Shown in pieces: positions 17,335 through 24,713 of a DNA stretch of 64,000 bases; position 1 is the stretch's first letter, and every line of letters starts with the position of its first letter. This DNA comes from Hymenobacter jeongseonensis. Its GTDB lineage: Bacteria; Bacteroidota; Bacteroidia; Cytophagales; Hymenobacteraceae. The stretch covers positions 434,001 through 498,000 of the forward strand of contig NZ_JADQDQ010000001.1 of the NCBI RefSeq assembly GCF_015694725.1. The letters run 5' to 3'. The notes beneath the pieces were generated by a model, which was given only the letters and a program-made list of their open reading frames with translations, ran no database searches and had not been told where the DNA came from. Position numbers and translations under genes: made by a program.

Positions 17335-17967
17335 TTATACGGTTGCGGCTGCGGTATCAGCTGGCAAGAGGTTCTTGCGCCGCAGCAGCGATTCAAACAG
17401 CTTCAAGTCGTTGGGCGAATTGAAGATGCGCAGGGGCAAATGTAGGAACACGGGCACATCGAAGGCACGGGCCAGCCACTTGCGCCAGGGCGCCAGGCCC
17501 TCGGGTGGGGTGCCGGGCTTGAGGTACAGCAGGTAGGCGTCGGCATCGCGGCGAGCACGGCCAATCATGTCCCAGGTCAGCTGCATAGCCTTGCCTTCCT
17601 TTTCGGGGCCGACGCGCATCAGCAGTTGCTTCTGGTCCATTTCAAAGCTCATGCGCTCAAACAGCGGCTTGCTTTGCTCCATCTGGGTCACGCCGGTTAC
17701 CTGCGCCGAACGAAACAGCACAAACAGCACGGTGAGCACCACCGCCAGCGCCAGCCACCACCACGAGTGCACGAAAATGGCGGGCAACAAGCCCAGCGCA
17801 AACGGAATCAGGGCATACATCCAATCTTTTTTCCAGACCTCGGCCATGGCTAGGCGGGTGTAAGTATTGGTGTCAAACTGGGTTTTCTTGGTGCGAATAG
17901 CCAGCGGCGAAGCCTGCTGGGCCTGGCGGAAGCCGCCGCCACCGCCACGTTGGTTGGGTTGGTTCAT
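17335..17967 (-). CDS. YcxB-like membrane protein
   Basis: A 210-residue protein with a Gly-rich N-terminus (about 6-25) and two adjacent membrane helices (about 50-90: YALIPFALGLLPAIFVHSWW, then LALAVVLTVLFVLF). A cytoplasmic domain with the YcxB-like pattern follows (TWDMIGRARRDADAYLLYLK, then a PLRIFNSPNDLKLFESLL ending). YcxB-like domains are of unknown function. ATG 17967 is chosen; a frame extension to 18018 runs into the palindromic repeat and is not credible. Confidence 0.75.
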   Translation of the reverse strand: MNQPNQRGGGGGFRQAQQASPLAIRTKKTQFDTNTYTRLAMAEVWKKDWMYALIPFALGLLPAIFVHSWWWLALAVVLTVLFVLFRSAQVTGVTQMEQSKPLFERMSFEMDQKQLLMRVGPEKEGKAMQLTWDMIGRARRDADAYLLYLKPGTPPEGLAPWRKWLARAFDVPVFLHLPLRIFNSPNDLKLFESLLRRKNLLPADTAAATV

Positions 17968-17990
17968 TGTAAAACTGGTGAGTAACGTCG

Positions 17991-18094
17991 AAACGTCATG
18001 CAGAGCGCAGCGAAGCATCTCGCGTGCATTAGTAATTCAATCAACTGAGTCACTGCTGCACGCGAGATGCTTCGCTGCGCTCTGCATGACGTTT
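17991..18094. repeat. Long perfect palindrome B (REP/MITE-like)
   Basis: Perfectly complementary 38-nt arms (17991-18028 and 18057-18094) are separated by 28 nt. The arm contains gtcatgcagagcgcagcg and then aagcatctcgcgtgca. It lies between the nadC stop and the start of the YcxB-like gene, just 5 nt from the nadC stop. In RNA it would form a very stable stem. Related arms occur at 7.3 and 43.3 kb. Confidence 0.92.
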
Positions 18095-18099
18095 TTAAT

Positions 18100-18966
18100 T
18101 TAATACGCTTTTAAGCTTAAGTCCAGGCTTTTAACCGAGTGGGTGAGGGCTCCCACGGAGATGTAATCGACGCCGGTACTGGCCACGCCGGCAATGGTTT
18201 GCTCGGTGATGCCGCCGCTGGCTTCGGTGGGAAAACGGCCGTTAATCAACTCCACGGCCTCCCGCAGCAGCTCGGCGTCCATGTTGTCGAGCATGATGCG
18301 GTCAACGCCCCCGGCATTCAGCACCTGTTGCACTTCCTCGAGGGAACGGGTTTCAATTTCGATGGGCATCTGCCGGCCGGTACTGGCCAAATAGGCGCGG
18401 CTGGCCCGGATGGCCTGGGCCACGCCGCCGGCATAGTCCACGTGGTTGTCCTTCAGAATAATCATGTCGAACAGCCCGTAGCGGTGGTTAACGCCGCCAC
18501 CAATGAGCACGGCCCACTTTTCGCAAAGGCGAAAGTTGGGGGTGGTTTTGCGGGTGTCAAGTAGCTTGGCCTTGGTGCCGGCCAGCAACGTGTTGAGGTA
18601 GGCCGTGTAGGTGGCAATGCCGCTCATGCGCTGCATGCAGTTGAGTACCAAGCGCTCCGCTGTGAGAATGCTCCGGGCCGGGCCTTCTACAGTGAAGGCA
18701 ATGTCGCCGTGCTTGACCAGCGTTCCGTCGGTCAGCAGCACGTTCATGGTCAGCGTTGGGTCAACTTCGCTAAAAATCAGCGGCGCCAGCGCCACGCCGG
18801 CCAAAATGCCTTCGCCCTTTACCAGCAGGTGGGCCCGGTTGCGGGCATCGGCCGGAATGGAGGAAAGGGCCGAATGGTCGCCGTCGCCCACGTCCTCGGC
18901 CAGGGCCGTGCGGATGAAGGTGGTCAGCGCTTCGGGAGTGAGATAGGATGGGGTGGGAGTTTGCAC
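18100..18966 (-). CDS. nadC: Nicotinate-nucleotide pyrophosphorylase (carboxylating)
   Basis: This 288-residue enzyme of de novo NAD synthesis converts quinolinate and PRPP to nicotinate mononucleotide, CO2 and PPi. Family motifs are NCMQRMSGIAT (109-118), the quinolinate-binding LLDTRKTTP (135-143), GGGVNHRYGL (156-165) and ILKDNH (170-175). Barrel strands with EIETRSLEE, IMLDNMD and SGGI follow. The length is normal. The start codon is GTG at 18966, directly behind a promoter-like box, which suggests a leaderless transcript. nadA and nadB are not nearby. Confidence 0.95.
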   Translation of the reverse strand: MQTPTPSYLTPEALTTFIRTALAEDVGDGDHSALSSIPADARNRAHLLVKGEGILAGVALAPLIFSEVDPTLTMNVLLTDGTLVKHGDIAFTVEGPARSILTAERLVLNCMQRMSGIATYTAYLNTLLAGTKAKLLDTRKTTPNFRLCEKWAVLIGGGVNHRYGLFDMIILKDNHVDYAGGVAQAIRASRAYLASTGRQMPIEIETRSLEEVQQVLNAGGVDRIMLDNMDAELLREAVELINGRFPTEASGGITEQTIAGVASTGVDYISVGALTHSVKSLDLSLKAY

Positions 18967-18970
18967 AGGA

Positions 18971-18978
18971 CAAAGGTA
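18971..18978 (-). promoter_or_regulatory. Promoter -7 box abutting nadC
   Basis: On the minus strand TACCTTTG matches the Bacteroidota -7 consensus TAnnTTTG. Only four nt (tcct) separate it from the GTG start of nadC, so transcription would begin at or next to the start codon. Confidence 0.55.
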
Positions 18979-19090
18979 CGGCCCTTGTCTTCGCGAATAA
19001 AACCGGACGGAACGCCCGCGTTAAAACAGATATGTAGCGCCGGGAAAAACCGGCTCGGCGCGCACCTAATTCAGCGGAAATAGCGAGCAC

Positions 19091-19122
19091 AAAAAAGCCC
19101 CGACCAGTGCAGGTCGGGGCTT
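19091..19122 (-). terminator. Intrinsic terminator of the DUF4783 gene
   Basis: An 11-bp stem aagccccgacc/ggtcggggctt has a 6-nt loop and, read on the minus strand, is followed by six T. Confidence 0.88.
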
Positions 19123-19142
19123 CCGTATAGCTGATTCAAGGG

Positions 19143-19544
19143 TTATTCCTTCGTGAAATCCAACGTGTCAATCTGCGGGGCACCCTTGGAGGGCTTGAGC
19201 TTCACAAACACACGGTACACGCCGCTACGGCCCGTGTAACGGCCAATGGCGTATTGAATGCCTTCTTTGCTCTCGCCCTGGTGAATGAATTCGAAGGCGC
19301 TGGGAGCATTTTTCGCAAAGAAGTCTTTGATGACAATCTCGGCCTGGGTGGCATTGTAGCCCTTCTTGTCGCCATCAAACCCAACTTCAACGGTGGGGGC
19401 GAGGTATTGCGATAACTCCCGGGAAGAGCCGTTGCGCAACGCCGCGCGAATGGCCCCAAGGTTTTCGGACTGCGCGTGTGCCGCGACAAAACCGAACAGG
19501 AATAGCCAGCTTAAAAATAGGGTCTTAAAGAAATAACGTTTCAT
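19143..19544 (-). CDS. Secreted DUF4783 family protein
   Basis: This 133-residue protein has a signal peptide (MKRYFFKTLFLSWLFLFGFV, cleavage after AHA). It matches the Bacteroidota DUF4783 pattern: an alpha+beta SnoaL-like mini-domain with LGAIRAALRNGSSRELSQYL, then VEVGFDGDKKGY, QAEIVIKDFFAKNAP and FEFIHQGES, ending YRVFVKLK. The family is periplasmic and of unknown role. It is monocistronic with its own terminator. Confidence 0.82.
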   Translation of the reverse strand: MKRYFFKTLFLSWLFLFGFVAAHAQSENLGAIRAALRNGSSRELSQYLAPTVEVGFDGDKKGYNATQAEIVIKDFFAKNAPSAFEFIHQGESKEGIQYAIGRYTGRSGVYRVFVKLKPSKGAPQIDTLDFTKE

Positions 19545-19704
19545 TGATTAAGGTAATAAATGCGTCATCCGCGTCAGAATTAAAGCTAAAATGGTGCCAG
19601 GAAGTAAGAATGCCTTTTTCTGTAGTCGAAAATCTTAGGGAAAAGATATAGGCGTGTAATGCGTTGCGAAGGTAGATAATTCCAACCCATGGCCGAGGCA
19701 GCCG

Positions 19705-19712
19705 TATCTTTG
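19705..19712 (+). promoter_or_regulatory. Promoter -7 box abutting gpmI
   Basis: TATCTTTG matches TAnnTTTG and ends four nt before the gpmI ATG. No clear TTG box is seen at the usual distance upstream. The geometry implies a leaderless or nearly leaderless mRNA. Confidence 0.55.
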
Positions 19713-19716
19713 CAGT

Positions 19717-21273
19717 ATGAATAAACAGGTGTTATTGGTGATTCTGGATGGGTGGGGAATTCCCCAGAATACAACGGTTTCGGCAGTGGACGCGGCTAAT
19801 ACGCCGTTCTATCATGAGCTGTTGCAGCGTTTTCCGCACAGCAAATTGCAGGCTTCAGGAGAAGCCGTCGGCCTTCCCGAAGGCCAGATGGGCAATTCCG
19901 AGGTGGGGCACATGAATATCGGGGCCGGCCGCGTGGTAAACCAGGAGCTGGTGCGCATCGGCAAGTCCATTCGGGAGCGCAAGCTGGGCCAGATGCCCGC
20001 GCTGGTGAAAGCATTCGAGTACGCCATTGCCAACGATAAGCCGCTACATCTCATTGGCCTGCTGTCGGATGGCGGCGTGCATTCGCACATCGACCACGTG
20101 AAGGCCTTGTGCACCATTGCCCACGAAGCCGGGGTGCGGCGTGTCTTTGTGCACGCCTTCACCGACGGCCGCGACACCGACCCCAAGAGCGGTGTGCGCT
20201 ACGTGAACGAGCTGGAGCAGTCGCTGGAGCGCAGCGGCGCCAAAATTGCCTCCGTGGTAGGCCGTTACTACGCCATGGACCGCGACCGCCGCTGGGAGCG
20301 GGTGAAGGTTGCCTACGATTTGCTGGTGAACGGCATTGGCACGCCTTCGCAAAACCTGATTCAAACCATTCAGGAGCAATACAAAGAGGACGTGACCGAT
20401 GAGTTTCTGAAGCCCATCGTGAAGACGGGGGCCGATGGCCAGCCGCTGGCCACCATTCAGGACGGCGACGTGGTGCTGTGCTTCAACTTCCGCACCGACC
20501 GCGGCCGCGAAATCACCGAAGTGCTCACGCAGCAGGATTTCCACGCCTTCCAAATGAAGCGCCTGAACCTGCACTACCTAACGCTAACTAACTACGACGA
20601 CACTTTTGGGGGCGTCACGCCGGTTTTCGAAACGGATAACCTCAACAATACATTAGGCGAAGTGCTGGCTGCTCACGGCAAAAAGCAGATTCGCATTGCG
20701 GAAACCGAGAAATATCCGCACGTTACGTTCTTCTTCTCCGGAGGCCGCGAAGTTGCTTTTGAGGGCGAAACGCGCATCATGCGGGCCTCGCCCAAGGTGG
20801 CGACCTACGACCTGCAGCCCGAAATGAGCGCCGCCGAATTGGTGGCGGCTCTGGTGCCGGAACTGCAAGCGCGGGCGGCCGATTTCGTGGTCCTGAACTT
20901 CGCCAACCCCGACATGGTGGGCCACACCGGCGTGTTCGAAGCCGTGGTGAAAGCCGTGGAAACCACCGATGCCTGCGCCCGCGCCGTGGTAGAAACCGCG
21001 CTGGCCGCCGGCTACGCCAGCATCATTATTGCTGACCACGGCAATGCCGAGTTCATGCGCAACGCCGACGGCTCGCCCAATACGGCGCACACCACCAACT
21101 TGGTGCCCTGCATTCTGGCCGACAACGACTACGTGGGCACGCTGGCCGATGGCAAGCTCGGCGACCTGGCGCCGACCATTCTTGAACTGATGGGCTTGCC
21201 CCAGCCCTTGGAAATGACCGGCCAAAGCTTGTTGCGCCCCGCAACGGCTACGAGCCCAGCGCCGAATGTATAA
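19717..21273 (+). CDS. gpmI: 2,3-bisphosphoglycerate-independent phosphoglycerate mutase
   Basis: A 518-residue Mn-dependent glycolytic enzyme that interconverts 3- and 2-phosphoglycerate. The alkaline-phosphatase-like metal site begins with Asp11 (LVILDGWG). The phosphorylated Ser61 is in QMGNSEVGHMNIGAGR. The substrate-domain motifs DGRDTDP, GRYYAMDRDRRWER and FNFRTDR are present, and the second metal cluster lies in FANPDMVGHTG and ADHGNAE. The length is normal for the family. The last codons overlap the start of the following lipoprotein gene by 8 nt, suggesting translational coupling. Confidence 0.97.
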   Translation: MNKQVLLVILDGWGIPQNTTVSAVDAANTPFYHELLQRFPHSKLQASGEAVGLPEGQMGNSEVGHMNIGAGRVVNQELVRIGKSIRERKLGQMPALVKAFEYAIANDKPLHLIGLLSDGGVHSHIDHVKALCTIAHEAGVRRVFVHAFTDGRDTDPKSGVRYVNELEQSLERSGAKIASVVGRYYAMDRDRRWERVKVAYDLLVNGIGTPSQNLIQTIQEQYKEDVTDEFLKPIVKTGADGQPLATIQDGDVVLCFNFRTDRGREITEVLTQQDFHAFQMKRLNLHYLTLTNYDDTFGGVTPVFETDNLNNTLGEVLAAHGKKQIRIAETEKYPHVTFFFSGGREVAFEGETRIMRASPKVATYDLQPEMSAAELVAALVPELQARAADFVVLNFANPDMVGHTGVFEAVVKAVETTDACARAVVETALAAGYASIIIADHGNAEFMRNADGSPNTAHTTNLVPCILADNDYVGTLADGKLGDLAPTILELMGLPQPLEMTGQSLLRPATATSPAPNV

Positions 21274-21871
21274 GCCCATCGCAAAGCTGAGTGGGGTGCT
21301 ATTCTCTGCCCGGTGGTGCTGGCTGGTGGGAAGCGTGGTTTTGGCGGGCTGTGGTGATGCTGGTCCGGCGGCACCCGCTGCCCGCCGGCCCCTCTATTTT
21401 GATGTAAAAGGGCTGGTAACGCAGCAGGTTGAAGCGTTGGCGCAGCGCCAGGCGGCCGTTACCAAACGAGTGAGTGTGCGCGGCAACGCCTCCGAAACCG
21501 TGCGCGTGCCCGCCGTGAAATGGGCTGACGAGTTGCAGATTTTTTTCCAGGCTGATATCAACAAGGCTGCCCTGCGCGGGGCGTACGCCGTAGATTCGGT
21601 TACGCTGCCCGGCGGGCAAATCCGCCGCACCTACACGCGCTTGCCCGGCCAACCCAACGCGCCCGTTTCGCGCCTCACGGTGGTGCAGCAAGGCCGCGAA
21701 GCACAGGAAGTAGCCGCCACCATAGTGCAGAGCAACCCGCTGTTTTCGGCCCAAAAACAGTTGCGCTTCCAGCTGCAAAACGGCCAACTGCGCCATTACG
21801 AAGTGGTAGGAACCCAGAAGCTGGTGCTGTTCGACACGCTGCACTACGCCGCCGCGGGGCGGGTAGAATAG
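21266..21871 (+). CDS. Hypothetical lipoprotein coupled to gpmI
   Basis: A 201-residue protein whose ATG lies inside the end of gpmI (8-nt overlap). The signal peptide ends at a lipobox LAGC (Cys29). The mature part is a single domain with YFDVKGLVTQQVEALAQRQA near the start and a beta-rich rest with DSVTLPGGQIRRTYTR and YEVVGTQKLVLFDTL. Its length and layout recall periplasmic folded lipoproteins of Bacteroidota, but no family is recognised. The overlap makes co-expression with gpmI likely; a functional link is not implied. Confidence 0.8.
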   Translation: MYKPIAKLSGVLFSARWCWLVGSVVLAGCGDAGPAAPAARRPLYFDVKGLVTQQVEALAQRQAAVTKRVSVRGNASETVRVPAVKWADELQIFFQADINKAALRGAYAVDSVTLPGGQIRRTYTRLPGQPNAPVSRLTVVQQGREAQEVAATIVQSNPLFSAQKQLRFQLQNGQLRHYEVVGTQKLVLFDTLHYAAAGRVE

Positions 21872-21903
21872 CTGGCAAAGGCAGCCTGTCCAGACAGCTG
21901 CGT

Positions 21904-23445
21904 TTACTTGGACTCGTAAGCTCCCAGGCTGGGGTCGGTAGCGCTGCGTCGCAGGTTAAGAATGTCGGCAGCGGGCGCAGTGCCGGACTTAGTCCGCTTG
22001 GGCGAGATGGCGGGAGAAGTGGCTTGCAGGCTGTAATCTGGCCGGCCGAAACCACTCGCTGGCGTACGTTTAAACAGCGGGTCAACATTGAGGAGGTTGT
22101 CGCTCGGGCTGCCCACCACGGCGGAAATGGTGGCGTACTCTTTCGTGCGCAACAGCGTGTTGCGGATATCCAGGGATGTGTACTCGGCGTAGTTCTTGAC
22201 GAATAGTTCGTCGTCGATTCCGCTTGGTCCCAGGTTCGAACCCCACAGAATGGAATTGCGCAGGTTCAGTATCAGGGGTAGTTTGATGGTGGGGTCGGTG
22301 GCCTTCTCGTTTGTGAACGTGAGCGAAGAGGTTTCGCGGCGGAAGGTCGGCGTGTAGTTCGCAAAGGTGCAAAAATTGAAGTCATAAATTCCACCACCTA
22401 CGCCCAGCACGGCGTATTCGCCGCAGTTGGTAATTAGGCAGTTGGTGGCCTTCACATCGCCCGACAGGCTGACGATGCCGCCCGGCAGGCTGATGTTGTT
22501 GACGTAGGAAGGATTGGACCCGGAAATGTTCCGGATAACCGTGTTTTCCAATACGATGTCCGGCCTTGGGGTGCGGTTTTCGGGGTTCAGGAGAAATACG
22601 CCGGCATTGGCGTTCTTGATTTCTGCGTAGCGAATGACGTTGCCTCGGCTGGTTTCGGTGAATATGATGCCCGCCCACTGGCCCGGCACATCGGCATAAA
22701 ACGGCTCCAGCCGGTCGCCTTGGAAGCGCACAATCTCGCGGTTGTCCGCCTTTATCGTATCAGTCAGGCCGCTAGGGGGCGTGTAAGTGTCATTAACCAA
22801 GAGCGTACCCGCTACCACCAGCGTGGCGCCGGCGTGGCAGTAGACGCGGGCGCCCTTAGGAATGCGTAACGTGGCGTTTGGATTGACCTGTACGCCCACC
22901 GAGAACGTGGTGCTGCCCTGCACTACGTCGGTGTTTATGATGACGTGCGGCTTATCGGTGGCCCAGGTAGTGTTGCTGCTAATGAAGTCGGCGCGGTGGA
23001 AGTAGGCGTTCTGTCCGTAGGCCACCAGCTTCACGTCCTGCTCGTTGCCATTCGTGGAAAAACGCAGCTGGTCGACGAGCAGAAACGGCTTGGCCGCACT
23101 GCCGTTGTCGCCCAGCACGGCCCGCACCAGCACCAACAGGCTGTCCTGGCCCCGAATAGTAGCGCTAGTCGCCGGGCCCGCATCGCCGTTGATAACCAAG
23201 GAAAAAGTGGCGTCCGCCGCCCCGGCCAGACTGATATTTGTCTTCACCGCGCCGCCGTTGCGGTTGTAAACCCACAGGCGCTTCGTAACCGTTTTTACCG
23301 TAGTAAACACCGTGTCGAACAACACCGTATCTGCTGAAAACTCCAACCGGCCAGATGTTTGCAACAAATCCTCCTTGGGCTCGCAGCCGGGCAGGAAGGT
23401 GAGCAAGCAGCTGATAATCAGAAACAGCAGGAAGAGGTGGCGCAT
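21904..23445 (-). CDS. Surface lipoprotein with parallel beta-helix region
   Basis: This 513-residue exported lipoprotein has signal MRHLFLLFLIISCLLTFLPG with Cys21. Residues ~30-160 form an Ig-like region (LEFSADTVLFDTVFTTVKTVTK motif seen in many Bacteroidota proteins). From ~165 on a right-handed beta-helix is suggested by regularly spaced short strands and Asn/Gly turns (GQWAGIIF, NVIRYAEIKNANAGVFL, IVLENTVIRNISG, ATNCLITNCGEYA, LNLRNSILWGS). The end has DPSLGAYE. Such helices are common in polysaccharide-active or adhesive proteins. There are no catalytic residues that I can assign. Confidence 0.85.
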   Translation of the reverse strand: MRHLFLLFLIISCLLTFLPGCEPKEDLLQTSGRLEFSADTVLFDTVFTTVKTVTKRLWVYNRNGGAVKTNISLAGAADATFSLVINGDAGPATSATIRGQDSLLVLVRAVLGDNGSAAKPFLLVDQLRFSTNGNEQDVKLVAYGQNAYFHRADFISSNTTWATDKPHVIINTDVVQGSTTFSVGVQVNPNATLRIPKGARVYCHAGATLVVAGTLLVNDTYTPPSGLTDTIKADNREIVRFQGDRLEPFYADVPGQWAGIIFTETSRGNVIRYAEIKNANAGVFLLNPENRTPRPDIVLENTVIRNISGSNPSYVNNISLPGGIVSLSGDVKATNCLITNCGEYAVLGVGGGIYDFNFCTFANYTPTFRRETSSLTFTNEKATDPTIKLPLILNLRNSILWGSNLGPSGIDDELFVKNYAEYTSLDIRNTLLRTKEYATISAVVGSPSDNLLNVDPLFKRTPASGFGRPDYSLQATSPAISPKRTKSGTAPAADILNLRRSATDPSLGAYESK

Positions 23446-23525
23446 AGAATGAGACGCAGGCGTAGGGTGCCCCGCAGCAACGATTAAGGCAGAATGGTAT
23501 TGCAGAGCCAGGCGCTCGACTTGAT

Positions 23526-24599
23526 TTACTTGGTTACGCCTTCCTGCAGGCGTTCGGCACTTTCCGCGATGCGGAGCTGCTCCACGAAGTCGTCCACGTT
23601 GCCTTCCATCACGCTGGCCAGGTTGTACACCGTATAGCCGATGCGGTGGTCCGTGACGCGGCCCTGCGGGTAGTTGTAGGTGCGGATTTTGTCGCTGCGG
23701 TCGCCGCCGCCAATCATGCTTTTGCGCACGATGCCGTCGGCTTCGTTCTTCTTGGCCAGCTCCATGTCGTACACGCGGGAGCGCAACACGGCCAGGGCCT
23801 TATCGAAGTTCTTGAGCTGCGATTTCTGGTCCTGGCACTGGGCCACGAGGCCGGAGGGCAAGTGGGTGAGGCGCACGGCCGAGTACGTGGTGTTTACCGA
23901 CTGGCCGCCGGGGCCGCTGGAGCAGAAATAGTCCTTGCGGATGTCGCTCATGTTCAGCTCCACGTCGAATTCTTCTACTTCGGGAATCACCACAATAGAA
24001 GCCACGCTGGTGTGAATGCGGCCCTGCGTTTCGGTGGCCGGCACGCGCTGCACGCGGTGCACGCCGCTTTCAAACTTGAGCTTGCCGTACACGTCTTCGC
24101 CGCGTACGGCCACAATAATTTCCTTGTAGCCGCCGGCGGTGCCGTCCATGGCGTCGATGAGCTCCATTTTCCAGCCCTGCTTCTCGGCAAAGCGCATGTA
24201 CATGCGCTGCAGGTCGCCGGCAAAAATGGCCGCTTCGTCGCCGCCCGCGCCGGCCCGGATTTCCATAATGACGTCCTTCGAGTCGTTTGGGTCCTTAGGC
24301 AGCAGCAGGTCTTTAATCACGCCTTCGAGGCGTTCCTGCTCGGGCTGCAGCTCGTCGAGCTCGTCCTTGGCCATCTGGCGGAAGTCCTCGTCCTTCTCCG
24401 TCGAAATCACCTGACGAGCGTTTTCGATGTTGCTGAGCACGCCTTGGTAGTTGCGGTACTCGGCCACAATCTTGCCCAGCTCCTTGTATTCCTTGTTGAG
24501 GGCCTTGTAGCGTTTCAGGTCCGACATCACGTCGGGCTGCATCAACTCCTCGTTCACGTTATTGTAGCGCTGGCTGATGGCTTCTAGTTTATCAAGCAT
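23526..24599 (-). CDS. prfA: Peptide chain release factor 1
   Basis: A 357-residue class I release factor that reads UAA and UAG and triggers peptide release. The GGQ loop is at 231-233 ([12 protein letters not shown]), and the codon-recognition tripeptide P-A-T at 187-189 ([15 protein letters not shown]) identifies RF1 rather than RF2. The N-terminal helical domain and C-terminal helix (RIAESAERL) are complete. No frameshift site is present or expected. Confidence 0.97.
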   Translation of the reverse strand: MLDKLEAISQRYNNVNEELMQPDVMSDLKRYKALNKEYKELGKIVAEYRNYQGVLSNIENARQVISTEKDEDFRQMAKDELDELQPEQERLEGVIKDLLLPKDPNDSKDVIMEIRAGAGGDEAAIFAGDLQRMYMRFAEKQGWKMELIDAMDGTAGGYKEIIVAVRGEDVYGKLKFESGVHRVQRVPATETQGRIHTSVASIVVIPEVEEFDVELNMSDIRKDYFCSSGPGGQSVNTTYSAVRLTHLPSGLVAQCQDQKSQLKNFDKALAVLRSRVYDMELAKKNEADGIVRKSMIGGGDRSDKIRTYNYPQGRVTDHRIGYTVYNLASVMEGNVDDFVEQLRIAESAERLQEGVTK

Positions 24600-24628
24600 C
24601 GGGTGTTCGGTATTTAGTCTTTAGTTTG

Positions 24629-24636
24629 CAAAGGTA
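24629..24636 (-). promoter_or_regulatory. Candidate -7 box for prfA
   Basis: Minus-strand TACCTTTG matches TAnnTTTG and ends 29 nt before the prfA ATG. No TTG element is evident at the standard spacing, so only the -7 half is supported. Confidence 0.45.
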
Positions 24637-24713
24637 CTGAATCTAAACACCGCTATGTAGGCCGGACGTTCATTCAGAACTTGACCTGACTAACCGCCCC
24701 GCGGCCGAAGTGT

